A stretch of DNA of 42,454 nt. Source: Spirogloea muscicola (Eukaryota; Streptophyta; Zygnematophyceae; Spirogloeales; Spirogloeaceae). A program made the translations under genes and the position numbers. The stretch covers positions 493,138 through 535,591 of the forward strand of contig WELB01000073.1 of NCBI GenBank assembly GCA_009602725.1. The letters are read 5' to 3'. The notes beneath the pieces were generated by a model. That model searched no databases. It was given only the letters and a program-made list of their open reading frames with translations, and had not been told where the DNA came from. This document shows positions 1 through 10,800 of the stretch, in pieces; positions within the stretch are counted from its first letter, which is position 1, and each line of letters begins with the position of its first letter.

Positions 1-122
1 CAAGCGCTTGCTTTGCACCGCCGCGCTGGTCGCGCCCTTGCAGCAGCCTCTGGCTTGCGCAGCGGGGTTGCTCTTCCTCCCCTCAGCTCATCTGACTTCC
101 TACTGCTGACACGGGGGTATTG
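1..122 (+). mobile_element. LINE 3'-terminal fragment, copy 1
   Basis: This stretch matches, at roughly 85-90% by eye, the reverse complement of 12107-12231. It ends in the same ACACGGGGGTA terminus that stands for the last codons of the LINE ORF (LTRGY-stop in better copies at 22437 and 23613). The reading frame is broken here. It is a 5'-truncated relic lying upstream of the E2 gene, and it runs off the left edge of the window. Confidence 0.6.
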
Positions 123-280
123 AGGGCGCCCTGTCTGCCTAGCCTTTGGCTCCGTCATGAACACCTGTATGCATCTGGCTGGCATTTCACAGCCGATTCT
201 TTCATATCAGCAGCCGCTTTCTCCCCAGCCACCAGCGTGGCCCACTACCCTCCCGCTTCCCCTCCCGCCGGCACCGCCAT

Positions 281-291
281 CGCCGCCGCCT

Positions 292-322
<31 letters not shown>

Positions 323-330
323 CGCAGCCG
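281..330. repeat. (CCG)n trinucleotide tract upstream of the E2 start codon
   Basis: An almost uninterrupted run of CCG/GCC triplets lies about 200 bases before the E2 ATG, presumably in its 5' UTR or promoter. Similar tracts occur at 6857-6891, 12563-12591, 23877-23948 and 42090-42120, each near the 5' side of a gene or exon block. The rest of 123-534 is GC-rich, and I see no separate gene in it. Confidence 0.85.
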
Positions 331-534
331 CCGCCGGAGCGACGCCACTCACACCACAGGCTCCCTCCCCGCCTTCTCCGCGCCGGCTTGACCTTGCGCC
401 CCCTCCGGGCCCCCGCGCAGCAGGCTGCCCTCGGGCCCCGCGGAGGCGCCTCTCCGTTGGCTGGATCGGCAGGCGCCGCTGCCGGGCCCGGGACCAGCGC
501 CGCGTCGCCAGGCGCCAGGCCCGGCTGCGTCGCC

Positions 535-2433
<1,899 letters not shown>

Positions 2434-3254
2434 GTCTTGACCAGCCAGTAGTGGAAGCCATGTTGTTAAAACCGTGTCACTAGGACAAGCTGAAGCCTGG
2501 GGCTAGATACTACGAGTGATGAGTAGTAATGCGGTTTGTTGCTTGCAATTGCAGCCGCATCTCTTGCAAGGCTGGACGAGGCTCAGCTTGCAGCTATTTG
2601 AGCCTGCCCCCATTTCTCACACCTCTCCTCTGTACATCTCAAGGTGTCTTGCCGCTCTCAGAATTATGATCAAGTACATGCCTACAATTGCTACAGCAGC
2701 TTGACCCTCGCGCTTGACCTCCACTGTGTTGTAGCCATGGACATCTGACTGTGGCAGGGATGTGGTCACCGTCTCAGTTGAACTTGTGTATACATCGTGG
2801 CGGCAGAATGACAGCCAAGGTTGACATGTGGCTGAGTAGCTTAGATCTGTACATATATTCAACCACTTTGAGCATTCCTGGTGGTGGTGCTTTCAAGGCT
2901 AGTCATGGGCTGTCCAGATTGGTCATGAATACGTCTTGCATGCACAGAGTAATGTGAAATCCGACTTTATTTGCACTGATGCATGGCTTCGCAATTGGAG
3001 GGGCTGACCATCTGCTGCGCAACACAAGGGAACGCATATAGCTGGTGCTTTTTGCAGATGCTGCTGAAGGCAGCACAATAGGGCATGGTTGGTTCTGTGC
3101 TTTCTCTGGAAAATTTTCCTGGAGAAAAACAGACTTCTTCAGGAAATGTCCCCAGAATTGCACGCCATGATACGGGCCAGCTTTCTGAGGAGGGCGGAGA
3201 TGTTTTCAGCAGCCGCCCACACTAACGCAACAGCTAACAGCCCTCAAGCATGTC
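2434..3254. other. Intergenic region between two convergent genes
   Basis: This holds the 3' flank of the E2 gene and, on the other strand, that of ZNF598. I see no conserved protein, RNA gene or recognisable mobile element. Short open frames on both strands look random. Confidence 0.6.
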
Positions 3255-6200
3255 TCAAATGGGCCGGCCCCATGCATCAGCCAAGGCCATCTCCACTGAG
3301 GCCAGGCGGCCTCCGCCGCCGTTGGCCCAAGCATTGGGGCCCTGGGGCACTGCAGGCCCGCCCCACGGTGGTGGTGCGGCTGCAGACGAGGCCGCCAAAA
3401 ATGTGGAAACTGAGCCGTCACCAAAGCGTAGCTGCTGACCCTTGCCCTTCTTCTTCTTGCCAGCCATCGCCGCCGAGCTACTGCCACTGGTGCCAGCCTT
3501 GGTCCGCCCAGCCACCGCCCCCTGCTCCGGTGCTGCTGCCTCACAGGCGCTGCACTGACCTCTGTTGGCGTCATTGACCAGTGTGCAAACACTGCAGACC
3601 CAGGAGCCGTCGCTTGCAGAGGGCGCCAGCGTGCCCTGCAAAGGTGCGAGGTTGGGTGCTGATGCAGAAGACCGCATGGCCATGGCGGCGTCACTGCTGG
3701 CACTGACATCGGGTACGGCAGGCCGCTGCAACCGTGGCGGGCTGGCCGAGGCCGATGCCGAGCCATCAGAGCTGGTGCTGGCGGCGCCCCAATGCTGCTT
3801 GCCTCTGCTGCGCCGGTATCCATCCATGCCAACTGGATCCGCCACCTCGCTGACTGTGCTTCCGTCTCCACAGCTCCTGCCCGGAGGACCCGCAACGCCG
3901 CCACTGTGCTCTGCTACACTGCCACCTGGACGGGCCAGCATCGCCTCATGGTGCGCCTCCATCAGCTCGACGCCACGCGCAGGGACCGGGCAGAGTGCGG
4001 CGAGTTCTGGAACGACGTGCGCAAGTCCAAGGCGAGCAATGTGGCCGTAGTAGGGCCGCGCCGCCATCTCGCCGCGTCGGAAGCGGGCCGACACATCCCT
4101 GAAATCCGCGAACTGGGCTTCGTTGCCACGCAGGCCAGCTCGGATGCGCTCCACAAGCTCCCGGTTGGCTGCACGCAGCGCCTCCCGGCTGACCTCCCTA
4201 TCATCGCCGCCACCACCGTCCGCTAGCTGCTCTGCCATTGCATCCTGGCGGTCACCGGGCCCCCCGACAGCGGCGGGTCCAACGCTGACAGCCTGGGCTG
4301 GCGGCCGCAAATGCGGCAAGCCTCTTACAACCGGAGCCTCCCGCCCAGAAGCCACGGGCGAGCTCGAAGAAGAGGAGCTAGCGCCGCTGGCCCTGTTGAG
4401 CACCATCATGGGCGGCACCCCACCGCCGCCCAGACGCTGCGCCAGGGTGCCACTGTTGGCACTGGCAGCCGCCCGCTGCTTTGCCGCCCGTTTCCTCGCC
4501 GACTTGCTCGCGCTCGGCAGCGGGGGAAAGGCCGTCTCTGCTATGACGGGTGGCGGACCTTGTGCCAAGGACCGCGCATATGCTCCACCACTTGTGGCCT
4601 CAGTCGATGGGGACGGCTCGCCAGGGGCACCAGCAGCGGTAGCGGCCACAGTGGTGGCGCTGGCCATGGCTGCCGACTCCCGAAGCGCGCTCTCCAGGTT
4701 TGCTGAGTCTAGGCTGTTGTGCATGGCAGCCTGCAGCAAGTCCGGCGCCGGCGCCATCTGCACGAGCCTGTCGCCGCCTTCGCCTCCAGCACGGCCGCGG
4801 CCATGCGATCGGCCTGGGACCTCACGATTGCTGCCATCGCTGGTGCTGACTGAGCCCTCCTGAGAGCTCGAGCGCCGGAACGTGAAATTGACTGGAATCT
4901 GCCGGACATACGAATAACAGCAACAAACCATCAATGAAGTCCTTGTCGGATATCAGTCCAGTTGTGCATACATTGGCAATCCGACAGTCGAGTCCTGTGC
5001 CACACTGAAGCACAGCGGCAGACCTGCAGTGCAGCCTGGCGCTGCGCACGTGTCATTGTTCCGCCGTGCTGCGTCGCATTGTGCCGCTGCCAGGAGGGCG
5101 ACAGGCGGGCAAGACATGGCAGATCAGTCTTCGGCAGGCGTGCCCCAGGGCCACCACAAGCGCCAGGCTGCTGTTGCACCGCCACCGCAGCAGCATCGCA
5201 AGACTGCATCGACGCTGGTGATACAGGTGGGCGTAGCAGGCCAACCTTGAGCTCGGACTCCGAGGGAAACGCCACAAACTTTCTCTCAAGGCAATCGGGG
5301 CTCTCGCACAGGAAGTGATTATGACGAAAATGCACCTGGCAGGAAGACCGGAGCAGGGTGAGCATCAAAGACTGGCCTCGCAATCTGTGACACACGGGTT
5401 GAGAGCGGCAGCTAAAAAGGGCCGCTGGAGTTCTTGCAGGTGCTCACCTCAAGGTCAGCATAGTTCTTGTAGTACACGGAGTTGGCCGGCCGCGCCCTGT
5501 GGAGGATACCAAGGCGGCCAAACATCATTGACGGTGCTCTGCAGGGCAGCCTACGACCGGCTCCCCAGCATGCGTGCCAGCGCACATGCGCTGTGCCCCC
5601 CCCGGCTGCTCCGGCTGTGGCAGCAGGGGTGCGAGGGCGACCAAGTCGAGGCCAGGGAGGTGCACCACTGCCACTCTCACAAGGAGGGACTGAGGAGGGT
5701 GTAGGAGGAGGTCGAACGAGGGAGGAGGCAGAGGCTTCTGAGTAGGGGGGGGCGAGGAGGAGCAGGAGGGGGGTTCTTGGAGTTGGGGGAGTGAGGGGGA
5801 AAAAGAAGGAATGAAGTGTATATTGAGTGATGGAGGGCCTGAGAGGCCAAGTACAAAGGCAAGCACTTCGACAGATTGTACATCTCCGGCTGCTAAGCTG
5901 ACCCGCTCAGTAACCACGAGTCAGCACATAGAGGTCGAATTGATGCCCAAATACTGGACGGCAATCGCACCGCTGGCAGAGGAAGCAGTTGAAGTGCTCC
6001 TGGTTCATGTGGTGGTAGAGCTCGTTGTCGCCGTAGAAGCGGCGCCCGCAGAAGGAGCACAGCGGGTGGCCCGCGAAGCCGCCGCGCTCCTCGGCGGGGC
6101 CGTCCGCCACGCTGTTGCCGCCCGCGGCGTGCCGGTCCAGCTGCGCGCGCGTATACAGCTTCTGCTCGCTCACAAACACCTGCACAGCCCCCAACCGCCA

Positions 6201-6855
6201 CCGCCGCCGTCGGAGGAGTTGAGCATGCTGCGGGGCCTCTGCATCTCAATGCAGCCGCAGAGGCGACTCGGGGGCAAAGCTGGACACGGAAAGGTGGGAG
6301 AAGTGCCCCAAATGGTGGAAGAAGCACAAAAGGTGGCAGATAAACAGCAATAGGGATTGATGCCTGATGCCCGAGACAGTAGCACCACGGAAGTCAGCCA
6401 GACTGGTGGCCAGGCTGCTGGGCGATCCCGCTCAGCGTGGCTCAGGCACAAGCAATGGGCAGTGGAGAGCAGCTGCGGCTGCACAGGTATATGGTCCTGC
6501 CACGAGCAGCAGAGTCCTGAAGCAGAACACTGACGAACATCCTTGTGGGCTTGTGGGCTTTGCGCTCGCCTTGCGGCTCTCGAGGCAGAGCTGGCACATG
6601 GCGAGGCGGTGGGCGTCGGCGAGGTGCCTCTGCAGCGCCGCGACGTCCCGAAACCGCGGGCCCCGCGGCGCCGCCGCGGGCCTCACTGCTAGCTGCCGCA
6701 GCGCCTCCGACGGCGGCTCCTCGGCGGGGCCGCCGTTGCCGGCGCCGGCGCCGACCCTGGCGCAGACCTGGCAGGAGAGCTCGCACATGGCCCGCAGCTC
6801 GCGGCAGTGGGCCTCGTCGTCGACGTACGCCTGAATCTCCGGCGCGTACCACAGG

Positions 6856-6894
<39 letters not shown>

Positions 6895-6897
6895 AAA
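3255..6897 (-). CDS. ZNF598: ZNF598/Hel2-like E3 ubiquitin ligase of ribosome quality control, N-terminal RING absent
   Basis: ZNF598/Hel2 recognises collided ribosomes and ubiquitylates 40S proteins. Exons on the minus strand are about 6897-6570, 6179-5971, 5496-5448, 5335-5246, 5086-5024 and 4898-3255; the internal phases all agree. Visible in order: the LWYAPEIQAYVDD segment; paired cysteines CELSCQVC; HLADAHRLAMCQLCLESRK joined to VFVSEQKLYTRAQLDRH; the zinc-finger run CSFCGRRFYGDNELYHH and HFNCFLCQR; YYKNYADLE; HFRHNHFLC; RHNATQHGG; then a conserved helical block near 4000-4170 (REALRAANRELVERIRAGL, then YYGHIARLGL); and a RanBP2-type zinc finger WVCSVCTLVN...CSAC near 3580. The C-terminal exon is 547 residues, rich in Ala, Ser and Gly. 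The first intron appears to start with GC. The RING that should precede LWYAPEIQ is not found: upstream is a (GGC)n tract, then repeats. The 5' boundary is uncertain. Confidence 0.88.
5683..5815. repeat. Purine-rich tract (polypyrimidine in the ZNF598 sense strand)
   Basis: The plus strand is almost all G and A, including runs of seven and six G, inside a ZNF598 intron (5497-5970). On the transcribed sense strand it is a long CT stretch before the 3' splice site. Two other minus-strand introns carry the same kind of tract (10800-11080 and 37950-38160). Confidence 0.8.
5808..5936 (-). mobile_element. LINE 3'-terminal fragment in a ZNF598 intron
   Basis: Read on the minus strand, 5936-5900 encodes DLYVLTRGY followed by a TGA stop and matches the LINE end at 22400-22440 nearly base for base. 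The following bases keep the GCCTTTGTACTTGGCC segment of the LINE 3' UTR. It lies in the intron 5497-5970, in the same orientation as ZNF598. The apparent fusion of the zinc-finger exon to DLYVLTRGY is only read-through past the GTGCGA splice donor. Confidence 0.75.
6857..6891. repeat. (CCG)n tract at the 5' limit of recognisable ZNF598
   Basis: About eleven perfect triplets. In the ZNF598 frame they would read as poly-glycine immediately before LWYAPEIQ. All recognisable ZNF598 sequence ends here. Confidence 0.85.
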
Positions 6898-6909
6898 GGC
6901 ACTCCATGG

Positions 6910-6981
6910 CACGGCAATGGAGCGCCGTTGGAGTGCCAATGGAGTGTCATTGGAGTGCCATTGCCACTCCAGTGGCAATGG
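6910..6981. repeat. 11-bp tandem repeats ending in a perfect palindrome
   Basis: Imperfect copies of GAGTGYCAWTG run head to tail from about 6920 to 6960. They end in an inverted repeat with 11-bp arms CCATTGCCACT (6958-6968) and AGTGGCAATGG (6971-6981) around a two-base spacer. The motif sits next to the (CCG)n tract and outside any recognised exon. Confidence 0.8.
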
Positions 6982-7029
6982 ACTGTCATCGCCAATCCCC
7001 TCCTCGCCGCCCTTCTACTCCGCCTCCAA

Positions 7030-7200
7030 GCTCTCCTTCTCAATTGTGAATCTGCTCGGTACCGCCTGCTGCAGCTGGAGCGCGTGATGCGCAACCTGCG
7101 GATCCTCGACAACCCGCTGCAGCAGTACATGACCCTCATGGANTGCGGCGGGCTGCGCGGCGGGCGCGGCGGCGCCCCCGAGCGGGGTCGGGGGCCCGGC
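7030..7200 (+). other. Exon-like open frame of unknown identity
   Basis: The plus strand reads RYRLLQLERVMRNLRILDNP, then LQQYMTLM, an amphipathic helical sequence less biased than the shadow frames around it. It contains the ambiguous base at 7143 and ends in a LINE terminus at about 7205. I do not recognise a family. It could be an orphan exon or part of a LINE. Confidence 0.25.
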
Positions 7201-7204
7201 CCGT

Positions 7205-7256
7205 CCTGTCAGCACATCTGACTTCCTCGTAGTGGTGACACGGGGGGTACTAAGAA
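7205..7256 (+). mobile_element. LINE 3'-terminal fragment (very short)
   Basis: The block CATCTGACTTCCT followed by TGACACGGGGGGTAC repeats the terminus at 92-121 with a few changes. Only about 50 bases of the element remain. Confidence 0.55.
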
Positions 7257-7278
7257 GTGAGCTCTTCCTTTGGTGCTA

Positions 7279-7745
7279 ACGTCTTTCTTTAACGTCACAC
7301 TGGTGCCTTAGCCACCTTAGCATAGGGCTTCGTTTCACGTAGCCTTTGCACTAGTTTCAGTCTTAACAAGTATTGGCTTGAATTGGCCTCCCTTTTATTT
7401 CATGCGCTCCGCGCGCCTTCTCTCTCTCTCTCTTCAGACGTGAAGTCTTCCAAGGGCAGGCATTAGTTGCATGTTGCAGGATGCGGCATTCGTTTCGTTT
7501 GCAGCACTCGGCAAGCTTCTGCAAACTAAAATCGCAATCTCTGGCTATTCATCAGCGTGCTGGTCAGGCTCTAAGTCAGGCCACCGGCTTCCGTGGCGGC
7601 GCTCCGGCTCCCCAAGTTAGGTTGTCTGATTTGCATGTGCTCACCTGTAGGTACTAACGTCACACCGTTACCTTAGCCACCTCAGCATAGGGCTTCGTGT
7701 TACGCAGCCTAATTTATCTGCACTAGTTTTTGCCTAAACATCTTC
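7279..7745 (+). repeat. Two spaced direct repeats of about 90 bp
   Basis: 7279-7375 and 7650-7745 share the blocks TTAGCCACCT, AGCATAGGGCTTCGT, ACGYAGCCT and GCACTAGTTT in the same order, at roughly 80% identity by eye, with copy starts about 370 bases apart. The segment between holds a short CT microsatellite near 7420 and nothing coding. The repeats fill most of the gap between ZNF598 and UTP4. Confidence 0.75.
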
Positions 7746-7828
7746 CCACCAGCAAGTGCTCAATCAGCAGCAGACAAATTCACACAAGAAAGCTTCGGCT
7801 GCAGCAAAATGCCAGTGCCAAGGCTCAA

Positions 7829-10800
7829 CTAAGTGCCAAACTTGTGCCGGTACAGTGGTGGCGGCAGCTGCAATAGCACGTCCGCCCAGGGTTTCTCCAC
7901 GACCAGGATGGAGCTTGTTGACGTGTGCGCCAAGAAAAGGCACTGATCAGCGAGAGCCACTACGCTAAAGTTGCTCTCACCCGTGTGCTCTGCATCTTTG
8001 CTCTTCTCAGCTGCGCCGCTTTTGCGCTGACGTTTCCGCCTCGCCTGGTTGCCAGCAAGGCTGCCAGGCTCGCCGGCAATGTGCAATGTGCCCCCGTCCA
8101 AGTGCTCCATGCTCCCGTTCGGAGTATTGGTGGACGCAGAAGGGTGCCCAGGGTGGGGCGTGCTGCTATCAGGCACTGGAAGGTTGAGTTTGATATGGCA
8201 CATCGCCCTGCAACACACAGAAGGAAAGAGAGTACAGGTTAGGCAAATCATGCTCAAAGTCAAATTTGGATCGAGGTAAAGAAGTCAACAGGCAAGGCAA
8301 GACGACATGGTCCATACCTGCCTCAATCAGGGGAGTGGTGAAACATGACACTTCGAGCAAAGTTGCATGCTTTGCACTAGTGCAAGCCCAAACTCTGATG
8401 AGATTGCAAAACTGATTGACTCCAATCGACAACAGACGAAGCTGATGCAATAATAGGAATGGATATGCTACCTGGAGCTATAGGCAATGATGGAGTTGGC
8501 GTCGGGGGCCGGTGGGAGGGAAAGCCCCGAGATGCCGCCAGGGAGCTCCAGCAAGCACCTCGGCAGCCGCGAGCCGCTCGCCTTGGACCACGCCGAGAGC
8601 TGTCGAGCTTCAACATCCAGTACGTGCACGCGATTGACAGACGTGCCAATCACGAGCTCGTCGCTGCTGGGGTGGAAGGCCAGTGCCGTCGGCAGTCCGC
8701 AGTCAAGCACGGGGAGCTCCCAGTGGTGCCTGTCGGGAGCAATGGCTACTACTGCCTGAGACACTCACATAACCGTGCGTGAAGCCAGCGCAAAAAGTGG
8801 AAGGTTCTTCAATCTGCACAGTCAAGTCTTACTGCACAATCTTACTGCACAATTTCAGCTTCTGCAGTCATGTCAACCAGGAAACTACCTCAGTCTGTCC
8901 AAGTTGTAGACGTTGGTGCAGCCACCAGCGTCAGCCGTCGCCAGCCACTGGCCGTCGGCGCTGACACTCATCATCCGGACGGCGGGCACCGCACCGTCGA
9001 GCTCCAGTGCACTCCTAGCCGGGGAGGGGGCAAAGCGGTGGAGCTCCTCACAAGTCTCCAGATCAACAACCTGGGTATCGTATCCAGAGGGCACACATAC
9101 ACGCCCAGTTAGCTAAGACCACACATGTACTTGCCAGCACTAGTACTAGTACCAAGCTTAGTGACTGTCTATGTGAGATCGTTGGCATGGCTTTGACTGA
9201 GTCAAAGCCATGCCAGATCATTGCAGCAACGACTGGGAGGCAAGCTCGCAGTGCTGCCAATGCAGCATTCTTGTCTGAGCTGCTTGTCAAGCTCTCACAA
9301 TGCTCAAGCTGCGTCCAGAAAACGCACTTACCACAATATCGCCCTGCCTGGCAGCCAGCAACAGCTTGGAGGAGTCACCGCTGAAGGCCACAGCGTGCGC
9401 GGCTGGGAGGCGAGCAGGAAGGCGCCGGCGGTGGACTGACCAGCGCAGCGCGTCGCCTTGTCTGACCGGTGACAGCCCTTTGCTCAGGCAGGGCTCCCCA
9501 GGTTGATGGCGCCCAACGACTTGGCCAGTTGCAGCAGCGGTCGAAGTCAGCTCATACAACCGGGGCTTGGCGGCATCAGATAGCGCCACATGGCGACCGT
9601 CGGCGGAGATGGCGCTGCACGCCAGGTGATGACCTCCTTCGCGGGGCTTGATGACCACCACCTTGCGTGGCGGCCTGGTGGCAGTCTTGCCAGCATCCGG
9701 GGCCAGCTCAACCCCTCGTTTGCCGGGGACAAGTGAAGTTGGCCCGTTGCAAGCAGTGCCGCTATGGTGAGCCGCTGCCGCCGCTGCTGCCAGCTTTGCC
9801 TTCTTCCGAGGCGACGCAAAGCCATTTGCTTGCGGGGCTGCCGTAGTAGCAGCTGGGCTGCCGACTGCAACCTGCGGGGACGTCTGCCGCGGTGGCAAGC
9901 TCGCCTTGATGCCGGGTTGCAGCTGCCAGACCTCAACCGAGCGGGCGTGCTGCACGAGGAGCAGCAGCTGCCTGCTGGGGCTGGCGGTGGCCAGCTGCAT
10001 CGGTGGTCGCTGCGGGGCAGCGCAAACGCGGTGGGGGTAGAAGTCAAGGAATGCAGCGGCGGGGTACGTGAGGAGCTGCGCGTCGGCGCCGCCCGAGACC
10101 AGCATCGGAGTGCCCGCTTGCCGCCATCGACCGTCCTCCCGAATCTCCACAGCTGCTGCTGTCCGCCGCCGCCGCCGCTTCCTTGGCAAGCCCTGCTGAC
10201 GCACCTCCTGAACACCTGCGCTGGCACTGCCGCTGCTATCACTAATGATGGCGGACCATTGGCAGTCATTCCTTCAATTAGCAAGGAGTAGCTTTTGCTC
10301 TGCTGATGAGGACCTATCAGGCAACGGGAGGCAGAAGGCCGACCGCCCACCTCCTTCCTCAGCTGGGGCGGCAGCCACGCAGAGGGCACGGACATCGTGT
10401 GAGTGTAACCGACGGGCACCCACGTATGCCCAGGGGCCAGCACCGCCAGCGGCAGCGGCAGCGTCGGAAGGTGCTGATGTTGTGGCGCCTCCTGAGACAC
10501 GGTCGCCGGCGGTGCTTGGCGCCGTGCCAAGCCTCTGGTACATCACCACCTGGCCGTCAACGCCGCCGGAGAAGACGGCAGCCTGCGACGGCGAGGCAGC
10601 GAGTGCAAGCACATCTGCCTGATGCCTCGTCTGTGCCTGTAGCAGTGTGCCAAGGCTGCCATCCCAGAACTGCGTGGCGCCAGCACTGTCACCGCTGACC
10701 ACAGTGCCGTCCCTGCAGCAGCCGAGCCGCATGAGCAAGCTCTTCAAGCGACAGCAAGGAGCCGATGACGGAGCTGCAGAAATGAGCGTGGCTGCCCATG

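Noticed and set aside
157-534. N-terminal extension of the E2 with a poly-proline run
   Set aside because: It is in frame with the E2, but UBE2D proteins start exactly at 535 and the extension is translation of the (CCG)n tract in the probable 5' UTR.
4123-4863. A 246-codon open frame on the plus strand
   Set aside because: It is exactly antisense to the C-terminal exon of ZNF598, whose frame has recognisable domains; the opposite frame is Ala/Arg/Pro-rich shadow caused by GC bias.
5907-5970. ZNF598 isoform ending in DLYVLTRGY
   Set aside because: The tail lies past a good GT donor and is a LINE fragment; the next conserved exon (YYKNYADLE) splices in frame. Kept only as a possible intron-retention product.
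9071-9331. snoRNA hosted in a UTP4 intron
   Set aside because: A hairpin is present, but I found no convincing C/D boxes with guide spacing and no H/ACA pattern.
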